In this document: positions 25,101 to 34,500 of the stretch, piece after piece | How positions within the stretch are numbered: the stretch's first letter is position 1 | How the letters are laid out: each line of letters begins with the position of its first letter | Source of the DNA: Closterium sp. Naga37s-1 | Taxonomy: Eukaryota > Streptophyta > Zygnematophyceae > Desmidiales > Closteriaceae | DNA length: 64,000 nucleotides | Direction: 5' to 3' | Assembly (NCBI GenBank): GCA_947471745.1 | Contig: CANJKZ010000092.1 | Location: forward strand, 2,108,001 to 2,172,000 | Program-made: the position numbers and the translations under genes | The notes under the pieces: model-generated | What the model was told of the DNA's origin: nothing | Databases searched by the model: none | The model's input: only the letters and a program-made list of their open reading frames with translations

Positions 25101-26612
25101 TATGATTCTCTGCTAGAGAATGAGACGTGGGAGCTGTGTGAGCTGCCACCTGGGAAGAAGGCCATTTCTTCCAAGCTGATTTTCAGGCACAAGTACGGAC
25201 CTGATGGGGCGCTGACCCGCTACAAGTCAAGGCTTGTGGCTAAGGGGTTTCAGCAGACGAAGGGAAAGGACTTCAACGAGCTCTATGCTCCTGTGGGGAA
25301 AGGCACAACACTTCGGGTGTCATTGGCAATGGCAGCATACCGTGGATGGCGGGTGAAGCAGATGGACATCACCACCGCCTTCCTCAATGGGATCATTCTG
25401 GAGGAGCTGTACATGTTACAGCCTGAGGGTTTGGATGATGGGAGCGGCAGGGTGTGCAGGCTGAAGAAGGCCATCTATGGCCTGAAGCAGGCTCCTCGTG
25501 CATGGTACCACAAGTTAGAGGAGACTCTGCTGGCTGGGGGTTTCAAGAAGAGTGAGTGTGATTACAGCTTGTTCCTGCTGCAGGAGAAGGAGCAGTTTCT
25601 CATGCTCCTGGTGTATGTGGATGACATCCTGCTCTTCTCTGAGTCGTCTGCAATGATTGAGCATGTGGAGGAGATGCTGGAGATGCAGTTTAAGTGCTCC
25701 AAGATGGGAGATGTGAAGTACTATTTGGGCATGCATGTGGAGAGGGACCTTGACAAGGGAGTGTTGAGGTTGCACCAGAGAAAGTATTGTGAGGGGCTGG
25801 CTGAGAAGTATGGGCTGCAAGATGGAGGAAAGCCAGCCACCCCACTGCCTTCGGGGTTCACTGTGGAGCCCTGTGCTGAAGAGGAGGTGGTGGGTGAGAG
25901 TGACAGGAAGCTGTTTCATTCCATGGTGGGGGCACTCAATTATGCGGCTAACCACACGCGGCCTGACATTGCCTTTGCTACATCCAGGCTTGCAAGTGTG
26001 GTTTCACGCCCCAGTCATGAGCAGCTGGAAGCGGCCAAGAGGTTGGTCCGCTATGTGAGCGCTACGGCATTAGTGGGCTTGGAGTACAGTGCTGTGCGAC
26101 AGAGGCTGCAGAGGGGTGCAGCTGATTTGGGCAAGGGGGAGATGCTCCTGACCTGCTACACCGACGCTAGCTTCAACTCTGTGAAGGCGGATGGCACCAG
26201 CATTGGAGGCTATGTGTGCCTGTTTGGAGGTGGTGCAGTGAGCTGGCGCAGCAAGAAGCAGAACGAGGTGGGGCAGTCCTCGTGTGAGACAGAGTACATG
26301 GCTCTGCATCATGGGGCAAAGGAGGTGGTGTGGCTGAGGCGTTTGTTGGAGGAGATCGGAGTGTGCCAAAAGGAGCCAACTGTGATTTTCTGTGACAACG
26401 AGTCGGCTGTGAAGCTTGCTAAGAATGCTTGCCTTCATGGGCTGACGAAGCACATCAGGCCTAAGTGGCATTGGGTGAGGAGGCTCCTGGACAAGGAGGT
26501 GCGGCTGGAGATTGTGAAGACCCATCAGCAGGCGGCTGACATTCTCACCAAGCGCCTGGCTGAATCTGAGCATTGGAAGGGCATGAAGCTTGCTGGGATG
26601 AGTGTGCATTGA
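22140..26612 (+). CDS. copia Gag-Pol polyprotein (1,490 aa)
   Basis: A single frame encodes the structural and enzymatic proteins of the element. Gag is residues 1 to about 300, with a retrotransposon capsid-type region, a Gly/Arg-rich stretch and a CCHC zinc knuckle at 271-284. An aspartic protease follows with DSG at about 358. The integrase has a zinc-binding region near 540-600 and the catalytic triad D612, D676, E712 (DD35E). A Gln-rich linker encoded by CAG repeats lies near 24810-24860. Reverse transcriptase spans about 985-1230 with YVDD at 1159-1162, and RNase H about 1340-1480. Two in-frame ATGs (22140 and 22155) could start it; I keep the first. The leader between the LTR and ATG is about 220 bp. 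In this family Gag and Pol usually come from one frame, which fits here. Confidence 0.92.
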   Translation: MGAEEMNQGSGDAAEKRSEPPPSKIEALDGSNYEEWSGRMRSAFKRYKLLKIAMGEEKMPGEGDARDRWIEKSAVLYDLILQSINNDMFQHIKDLVELDDSGPKAWKLLRDVIQPNTLPMVIVLEKELAALSMKPGDDVKPVLDKIKDTYARMAAAGSEVSQMQQCTKIISVLDNSWDNLIPTLNVQQDKWTPEWLRQQILQEDFRRRHTGGGAANKTAEGYGAAGGSRGRGGGRGRGRGRGSGRGRGRGDYNEGHGSSGGRGSTRMEGACWYCKKAGHPWFKCFSRPEGWAPPGMKPPSGERARGGAVQGSGAQGDGAQGKADPGMFLMVEDVQGSGGDVGSVGKVVMHPLTHWVIDSGCTSHMTPRADLLDEVKPPGKIKFVAAASGALLPVIGVGNAKVMGANGELVGLGNVLLVEGLSANLLSVRRLQKSKAEVTFGPTSCRAKLGKLLLWNLEEKSSCIKDLWQLPIIPWKGKPPATAKAAAAAKATAGGEETAPTAGALDAVKKVQQPQQPHGEVLAGVDATAAWAKASHGSGEADWETWHERLCHVNIPMLQKLVKDGCLKGLEVKGGAKEIGSCPTCLETKFTKFPFSSSTGPAKAPLELVHMDVVGPTRALSLSGSRYFLTIVDDHTRAVWVYPLKTKGEVAAAVLKEWMPRAQRESGHKVKVIRTDNGGEFIGADFEKELKRKGIQHQLTVPYNPQQNGVAERFNRTLQEGARTLLGRAGLPDPFWVTALRQVVVVKNRVLATVGDKQWVPYTKWYGIAPAVNMLRAFGCMVVFHVPKEKRGKLEASGRWGVHLGLAKDHKGWLIWDLTSQQLTVSRDVKFLESLYYKEWKQQQQQKLPTTPLIVEADEVQRPSRQVEVSVSENEISGVTEDGGEPEVEEQQQQQQQQQPQQQEEQGAPQGAGRTADRPRRDVRPPNRLTYASRGKPKVVRAGSVAEQCDEDEIAHCYWAAVPEPKTLAEALSGPDAEKWKQSVKEEYDSLLENETWELCELPPGKKAISSKLIFRHKYGPDGALTRYKSRLVAKGFQQTKGKDFNELYAPVGKGTTLRVSLAMAAYRGWRVKQMDITTAFLNGIILEELYMLQPEGLDDGSGRVCRLKKAIYGLKQAPRAWYHKLEETLLAGGFKKSECDYSLFLLQEKEQFLMLLVYVDDILLFSESSAMIEHVEEMLEMQFKCSKMGDVKYYLGMHVERDLDKGVLRLHQRKYCEGLAEKYGLQDGGKPATPLPSGFTVEPCAEEEVVGESDRKLFHSMVGALNYAANHTRPDIAFATSRLASVVSRPSHEQLEAAKRLVRYVSATALVGLEYSAVRQRLQRGAADLGKGEMLLTCYTDASFNSVKADGTSIGGYVCLFGGGAVSWRSKKQNEVGQSSCETEYMALHHGAKEVVWLRRLLEEIGVCQKEPTVIFCDNESAVKLAKNACLHGLTKHIRPKWHWVRRLLDKEVRLEIVKTHQQAADILTKRLAESEHWKGMKLAGMSVH

Positions 26613-26657
26613 GGATGCATGCTTGAGCTATGGCATGTGGGATGATGGTTGGCAGCC

Positions 26658-26669
26658 AGAGGGGGAGTT
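26658..26669 (+). other. Polypurine tract
   Basis: AGAGGGGGAGTT directly precedes the 3' LTR and would prime plus-strand synthesis. Confidence 0.85.
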
Positions 26670-27538
26670 TGTTGAGTGATGCTACCATTCGCATTCACGT
26701 CTGTCTGCCTCCCATCATATGTTCGTGCGTTGCATGCGTGTTGTGAGTGTGTGCAAGAATTTGTGTTTTGTGCGGTTTGGTTTTTCTGAGTGTGTGTGTG
26801 AATGTTATTTGGCTTGAGCAGATATCTGAAGTGACTCCTCTGCTCAAGAGCTTTCCGAGGAACCAAGTATCGCTTCAATCGGAGCACGAACTAGAAAGTT
26901 ACGAACGTTGGAGTTCGTATGCTTTTGATATTTGGTTGTGGTGACTATGGGAAGTTGTGGGGTTGACTCAATATGGGGTACAGACTTTTGGGGGTTGGGA
27001 AATTCGTCTTTTCTACTGTAGTTGCTGCCAAATGGTTGGGAGAAACCAAACCAGGTTGGCAAGTGTGGCCAAGTTGGGTTGAGGTGGATTGTGGAGGTTG
27101 GGATAGTGACAAAGGTCAAAGTTGGGTTGCCTATGGGGAAGGGAATTGTATGGCATGGGGTTTCCTTGGTTGGGGACTCTCTTGGGACCTTCCCTCTCGT
27201 CCTCCTCATCCCCTCCTACCTGGTTCTATTGCTACTCTAACTTTCTTGTGTGAACTTGTGAGATCATTGTGATTGAGTTACGTTTTCTATGGCAGCATAC
27301 CCCCTAGTGCGCCGAAGTTCATAACTCGAGTTATACTCCATATTCTGATACTATTCAAATTGGGAAAGATAGCCACGGTCAAGGGCTACAACATAATCGA
27401 GTTTGAAAGAGTTCTAACAGTGGACCTTTCGTCGACGACGTTTCTTGTGACGACGACTTTTCTGTCCAGAATTGTAGTTGACGATTTTGAGATATTTCAG
27501 CCCCTAATCTTCATAGACTCCGTCCTTAATCTCTAACA
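26670..27538 (+). repeat. 3' LTR (869 bp)
   Basis: It has the same length as the 5' LTR, with about three visible differences clustered in the last 150 bp. It is followed by the right-hand CATAG target duplication (27539-27543) and then satellite. Confidence 0.95.
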
Positions 27539-30500
27539 CATAGGACCAACAAGTTGGTCCAACTGGTTCATAGGACCAACAGGCCAGTTGGTCCATCCGG
27601 GCCATTGTACCAATAGGCCAGTTGGTCCAACCGGTCCAAAGGATTAACAGGCGTGGTGGTCCAACCGGGCCATTGGACCAATAGGCCAGTTGTGCCAACC
27701 GGTCCATAGGACGAAAAGGCCACTTGGTCCAACGGGTCTATAGGACAAACAGGCCAGTTGGTCCAACCGGTACATTTGATCAACATGCAAGTTGGTCCAA
27801 CCGGTCCATACGACCAACAGGCTAGTTGGTCCAACCCGTCCATAGGACCAACAGGCCAGTTGGTCCAACCGGACCATTCGGCCAACAAGCGAGTTGGTCC
27901 AACCGGTCCATAGGACCAACAGGCCTGTTGGTCCAACCGGTCCATAGGACCTACGGGCCAGTTGGTCCAACCGGTCAAACCGGTCAATTCGGCTAGGTGG
28001 TCCAACCTGTCCATAGGACCAACAAGCCAGTTGATCCAACCGGTCCATACGACCAACAGGCAAGTTGGTCCAACCGGTCCATACGACCAACAGGCCATTT
28101 GGTCCAACTGGGCCATTGGACCAATAGGCCAGTTGGTCCAACCAGTCCAAAGGACCAACAGGCCTGGTGGTCCAACCGGGCCATTGGACCAATAGGCCAG
28201 TTGGTCCAACCGGTCCATATGACCAATAGGCCAGTTGGTCCAACGGGTCCATAGGACAAACAGGCCAGTTGGTCCAGCCGGTCCATCCGACCAGCAAGCT
28301 GGTTGGTCCAACCGGTCCATACGACCAACAGGCCAGTTGGTCCAACCGGTCCATAGGAAAAACAGGCCAGTTGGTCCAACCGGACCATTCGGCCAACAGG
28401 CCAGTTGGTCCAACCGGTCCATAGGACCAACAGGCCTGTTGGTCCAACCGGTCCATAGGACCAACAGGCCAGTTGGTCCAACCGGTCCATAGGACCAACA
28501 GGCCAGTTGGTCCAACCGGTCCATAGGACCAACAGGCCTGTTGGTCCAACCGGTCCATAGGACCAACAGGCCAGTTGGTCAAAGCGGTCCACCAACAGGA
28601 CTGTTGGTCCAATAGGCCCCTTCGACCAACAGGCCATTTGGTCCGACCGGTCCATAGGACCAACAGGCCAATTGGTCCCACCGTTCCATAGGACCAACAG
28701 GCCAGTTGGTCTAACCGGTCCATTCGGCCAACAGGCCAGTTGGTCCAACCGGTCCAAAGGACCAACAGGCCTGGTGGTCCAACTGGTCCATAGGACCAAC
28801 AGGCCAGTTGGTCCAACCGGTCCATATGACCAACAGGCCAGTTGGTCAGACCGGTCCAAATGACCGACAGGCCAATTGGTCCAACCGGTCCATACGACCA
28901 ACAGGCCAGTTGGTCCAACCGGTCCATAGGACCAACAGGCCAGTTGGTCCAAACAATCCAAAGGACCAACAGGCCTGGTGGTCCAACCGGGCCATTGGAC
29001 CAACAGGCCAGTTGGTCCAACCGGTCCATAGGACCAACATGCCAGTTGGTCCAACCGGTCCATTCGGCCAACAGGCCAGTTGGTCCAACCGGTCCATAGA
29101 ACCAACAGGCCTGTTGGTCCAACCGGTCCATAGGACCAACAGGCCAGTTGGTCCAACCGGGCCATTGGACCAACATGCCAGTTGGTCCAAACAATCCAAA
29201 GGACCAACAGGCCTGGTGGTCCAACCGGGCCATTGGACCAACAGGCCAGTTGGTCCAACCGGTCCATAGGACCAACATGCCAGTTGGTCCAACCAGTCCA
29301 TTCGGCCAACAGGCCAGTTGGTCCAACCGGTCCATAGGACCAACAGGCCAGTTGGTCCAACCGGTCCATAGGACCAACAGGCCAATTGGTCCAACCGGTC
29401 CATCCGACCAATAGGCCAGTTGGTCCGTCCATACGACCAACAGGCCTATTGGTCCAACCGGTCCATACGACCAACAGGCCAGTTGGTCCAACCAGTCCAT
29501 AGGACCAAGAGGCCAATTGGTCCAACCGGTCCATAGGACCAACAGGCCAGTTGGTCCGACCGGTCCATACGACCAACAGGCCAGTTGGTCCAACCCGTCC
29601 ATATGACCAACATGCCAGTTGGTCCAACCAGTCCATTCGGCCAATAGGCCAGTTGGTCCAACCGGTCCATAGGACCAACAGGCCTGTTGGTCCAACCGGT
29701 CCATTCGGCCAACAGGCCGGTTGGTCACACCCGTCCATAGGACCAACTTGCCTGTTGGTCCAACCGGTCCATAGGACCAATAGGCCAGTTGGTCCAACCG
29801 GTCCATATGACCAACAGGCCAGTTGATCAAACCGGTCCATACGACCAACAGGCCAATTGGTCCAACCCGTCCATAGGACCAACAGGCCAGTTGGTCCAAC
29901 CGGTCCATAGGACTAACAGTCCTGTTGGTCCAACCGATCCATAGGACCAACAGGCCAGTTGGTTCATCCGGTCCATATGACCAATGGGCCGGTTGGTCCA
30001 ACCGGTCCATTCAGCCAACAGGCAAGTTGGTCCAACCCGTCCGTAGGACCAACAGGCTCGTTGGTCTAACCGGTCCATAGGACCAACAGGCCTGTTGGTC
30101 CAACCGGTCCATTCGGCCAACAGGCTAGTTGGTCCAACCAGTCCATAGGACCAACAGGCCTGTTGGTCCAATCGGTCCATAGGACCAACAGGCCAGTTGG
30201 TCCAACCGGTCCACTCGGCCAAAAGGACAGTTGGTCCAACTGGTCTATAGGACCAACAGGCCTGGTGGTCCAACCAGGCCATTGGACCAAGAGGCCAGTT
30301 GGTCCAAACGGTCCATAGGACAACCAAGCGAGTTGGTCCATCCGGTCCATAGGACCAACAGGCCAGTTGGTCCAATCGGTCCATTCGGCCAACAGGCCAG
30401 TTGGCCCAACCGGTCCATAGGACCAACAGGCCTGGTGGTCCAACCAGGCCATTGGACCAAGAGGCCAGTTGGTCCAACCGGTCCATATGACCAACAGGCC

Positions 30501-31121
30501 AGTTGGTTCAAACGGTCCATAGGACCAACAGGCCAGTTGGTTCGACCGGTCCATTCGACCAACAGGCCAGTTGGTCCAACCGGTCCTTAGGACCAACAGG
30601 CTAGTTGGTCCAACCGGTCCATATGACAAATAGGCCAGTTGGTCCAACCGGTCCATTCGGCCAAAAGGCAAGTTGGTCCAACCGGTCTATGGGACCAACA
30701 GGCCAGTTGGTCTAACCGGTTCATAGGACCAACAGGCCTGTTGGTCCAACCGGTCCATTTGGCCAACAGTCGAGTTGGTCCAACCGGTCCATAAGACCAA
30801 CATGCCTGTTGGGCCAAACTGTCCATAGGACCAACAAGCCAGTTGGTCGAACCGGTCCATTCGGCGAACATGCCAGTTGGTCCAACCGGTCCATAGGACC
30901 AACAATTTGGTCCAATTGGTTCATAGGACCAACAGGCCAGTTGGTCCATCCGGGCCATTGTACCAATAGGCCAGTTGGTCCAACCGGTCCAAAGGATTAA
31001 CAGGCGTGGTGGTCCAACCGGGCCATTGGACCAATAGGCCAGTTGGTCCAACCGGTCCATAGGACGAAAAGGCCACTTGGTCCAACGGGTCTATATGACA
31101 AACAGGCCAGTTGGTCCAGCC
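27539..31121 (-). repeat. 34-bp satellite array, block 5 (reverse orientation)
   Basis: Reverse-orientation satellite fills the gap between the two large copia insertions. Its start (27544 to about 27755) matches 30900-31110, and 27759 to about 28995 matches 38322-39716, so block 5 contains the right part of one higher-order copy and the left part of the next. Its complement is stop-free for up to 788 codons, and in places all three frames of that strand are open together, which argues against coding. Confidence 0.95.
28565..29740 (-). repeat. Higher-order satellite block, arm 2 of a long inverted duplication
   Basis: This is the reverse-complement counterpart of 7040-8215. Markers GGTCAAAGCGGTCC (28577-28590) and GGTCACAC (29723-29730) mirror those of arm 1 with the same 1,140-bp spacing. 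The arms are about 20 kb apart. Confidence 0.8.
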
Positions 31122-31246
31122 TGTTAAGAATGAGAAGTGATTTGACTAGAAACATGGGTGATACAAATATGAAACCCTAGAGTGTTGTACCCCCTAAAGG
31201 CTAACCCACTGTAGCCTACACAACAATAACATATATATGTTTGACA
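31122..31246 (-). repeat. 3' LTR (125 bp, minus-strand element)
   Basis: Read on the minus strand it starts TGTCAAAC and ends TTCTTAACA. It matches the copy at 38198-38321 closely. Its general layout resembles the LTRs of the small element at 43208-44678. Confidence 0.85.
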
Positions 31247-31598
31247 CACCCGCATAGGCTACGTGGGGGACAGCAAGGGGTCACAAGACCCGTCAAGAAA
31301 GACAAGGCAAGCTCAGGGTGGATCACAACGTCACCACACACTCTGAGCACAAGCAGAGGGCCACAAGGCCAGTTCACAAGCAGAGGCATATAGTGATCTC
31401 GGTCTAACAAAGCAAGCATGCAGGTATATGTATATATAGAGATCACAGTACAGACAAGGCCTACAGCAAGTGAGGCAAGGTGGGCACAAGCCCTAACAAA
31501 GTGCAGAAACGCTGATGATCACCAGACTGAAGCGCCTTGGTGAATATATCAGCAGTGTTGGCCTGAGTGGCCACGTAACGCAGACGAAGCTGACCACG

Positions 31599-34500
31599 CT
31601 ACTGCAACTCTCGAGCCAGGAAGTAACGTAGAGCGATGTGCTTCGTTCTGTGCTCCACTCTGTGCTCCTCACACAAGGCAATGGCATCCTTGTTGTCGAC
31701 GTACAGCACTGGAGGAGAATGAGGCCGCTCTCCCAGGTCGGTCAGCAGGTAGGTGAGCCAGCGCAGCTCCTGTGCAGCCATGGCTGTGGCGTAGATCTCA
31801 GCCTCACAACTGGAGCTGAGAACTGACGACGAGCGAGTAGAACGCCAAGAAACCGAACCAGAGCCAAGACTGAAGGTGTAACCCTGTGACGACCGCTGAG
31901 TAGCCTGGTCGTCAACCCAAGAAGCGTCTGAGTCTCTCCCTCCAAGCACTAGCCCCATGCCTGATGTACTGCACAAGTAACGCAGTACCCTCTTAGCAGC
32001 AGCCATGTGCTCAGGTCGGTGACGACCAGGAGCCACGTAGCGAGCCAGAAGACCAAGAGGGTAAGCGAGGTCAGGACGAGTACAAGTCATCAGGTACATG
32101 AGGCAACCAACTAGCTTCTGGGTAAGGACCACTCGGCTCTACGGACTCGTCCGAAGGTGGAGCTGAGAGCGAGTGACCTGTAGCCAGAGGAGTGGCCTGT
32201 GCCGAGGACCAGGTGAAGCCGAAGCGCTGAAGGACCTGCTGCACCATGTGTGACTGAGTCAAGGTGATGGTGCGGCGTGCTCTGTCCCGGGTGATCCGCA
32301 AGCCAAGATAGCTTGTCAGCTCACCCAGGTCTGTGCACGTGTGTCTCTTCTGCAGCTCCGACTTCACGTGGGCGAGAGCCTCAGTGTCAGCAGTGGCAAA
32401 GACCAAGTCGTCGACGTACACGAGGATGTAGAACGGCGGCAGCGAAGTGTCGGTGCGCAGAAACAGCGACGGGTCAGCAGTAGAAGGCGCAAACCCAAGA
32501 GCCGCAAGTGTAGTCCTCAGTGTGTCGTGCCACTCACGTGGCGCCTGGCGGAGACCGTAGACCGGCCGCCGGAGGCTCCACTGGGTACCAGGAGGGAACG
32601 ACCCAGTGAAGCCAGGAGGGCGGCGCAGCCAGATCTCCTCGTGCAGGCTGCCCTGCAAGAAAGCTGTGCTGAAGTCAAGAGAGTGAAGCTCGTAATCACG
32701 CTGAGCGGCAACGTGCAGCAGTACCCGAAGAGTGGTCATCTTCGGGGTGGGGGAGAAGGTCTGGAAGAAGTCTACTCCCTCTCGCTGACTGAAGCCTCGA
32801 GCAACGTAGCGAGCCTTGAAAACAGGCGGAGAACCTGGCGGCCGCTTCACCCTGAAAATCCACATGCCACTGATGATGTTCGCCCCAGGAGGGGGAACCT
32901 CGTCGACGTAAGTGCCAGTGGACTTCCAGGATGCCATCTCTGCGTCCATGGCTGTCTGCCAATGAGAGGAGTACTCACCCGCGATCGCCTCAGCGTAGGA
33001 GCGCGGGGTCGGGATGTCTGGTGCATCCGGGTCTCCCTCAGGTGCAATCAGCATGGACACGAGATGAGGTACAGCAGCGGCAAAGCACTCAAACTCCTCC
33101 TGCCTGTCCTCAAGGACGTCCGTGCCAAGAGCACGCTCACCCCCGACGGACGGAGGACAGACAGACTCAGACTCAGCAACAAGACTGGCAACGTAGTCTA
33201 GACGACAGTGAGCAGCAAAGTCGACAAGCTCAGCAACTAAGGCAGACGCAGCAGCTGACTCAAAGGAAGGGTCAGTGACAACAGTAGCCAGGAGACGCGT
33301 GACAGTAGGACTGGCAGCACGCTGGGAGTCAGACTCCGGGTCAGCAAGAGTAGGAAGGGAGGATGCAGGAGGAGACGGTAGAGGGACACGCTGCGGAGCA
33401 GTGGAAGGACGCAGAGTCATGTAGTGTGTGCCAGGGACAGGCGGAGGACGGTCACGCGGAACACGACGACCAGTGCGAGCAGCACGAACAGGCGACGCTC
33501 GACGAGACTCAGGCGACACAGGACGAAACTCAGGCTCACGACGCTCCGTAAGACCTCCCGTAGGACCAGTGTAGGGAGAAGGACCAGGAAGTGGCAAGGC
33601 AGGCTGTAACTGTGACTGCGACTGGACAGGCGGAGGACACTCTAAGGAGGGAGAAGGGCAAGGAGGAGGCAGCTGACCAAGAACCTGCTGAAGGAGCGGA
33701 ACGAAGTACGGCCGCGGCCGTGGAGTGCCCCCAGAACCAGCAGAGAGAGCACCAGAGTCCCCAGCAGAAGCTCCAACTCCCGCAGCACCACCAGCAGGAC
33801 TAGTAGTGTCGACTCCGGCACCGTCAGCAGCACCTCCAGCCCCAGACTCTGCAGCACCACCAGGAGCACCAGCAGCACCGCCAGTAGGACTAGTACCAGC
33901 AGCACCTCCAGTAGCTCCCGGGCCTCCAGTAGCACCAGTAGCACCTCCAGCAGGACTAGTACCAGCAGCACCTCCAGCAGCTCCAGCAGCACCTCCAGCA
34001 GCTCCAGCAGCACCTCCAGCAGCTCCAGCAGCACCTCCAGCAGCTCCAGCAGCACCTCCAGCAGCTAACACAGCACCTCCAGCAGCTCCAGCAGCACCTC
34101 CAGCAGTAGTAGGGTCTCCAGTAGGCAGCACATCAAAACTAGGGGCTCCACTCCGGAGGCTGCAGCGCCGAGCGTACCACTCACGTAGCCGCTGAGGGGA
34201 AGGAGGCTCCGGCCGCGACACAGTACCCGCAGCACCACCAGTCCCAACCCCGGCAGAACCCCCAGCTCCAGTAGCCCCACGGCGGAGGCTGCACCACCGA
34301 GAGTACCACTCACGCAGCTGCTGTGACGAGGGAGCACCACTAGGCTCAGCACCCGCAGGCTCAGCACCCGCAGGCTCAGCACCCCCAGGCTCAGCACCCG
34401 CAGGCTCAGCACCTCCAGGCTCAGCACCCGCAGTCTCAGCACCACCAGGCTCAGTAACCTCAGTCCCAGCACCCCCAGGCTCAGGACCCTCAGTCTCAGC

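Larger units (their letters stand above)
21051..27538 (+). mobile_element. Whole-looking Ty1/copia retrotransposon, young
   Basis: This complete copia element has two 869-bp LTRs, a primer-binding site matching initiator-Met tRNA, one long gag-pol frame, a polypurine tract and a perfect 5-bp target duplication, CATAG (21046-21050 and 27539-27543), in the satellite. I count about three differences between the LTRs over 869 bp (about 0.35%), so the insertion is recent. It looks whole, with no break seen in the coding frame. Domain order (Gag, protease, integrase, RT, RNase H) places it in Ty1/copia (Pseudoviridae-like). It split a higher-order satellite block whose uninterrupted counterpart is seen near 30.9 kb. 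Confidence 0.95.

Noticed and set aside
27644-30010. 788-codon open frame on the minus strand (Trp-rich 34-residue repeats) as a repeat protein gene
   Set aside because: It is the stop-free 34-bp satellite. All three minus-strand frames are open together over part of it, there is no unique start region, promoter or non-repeat domain, and the same happens in other blocks.
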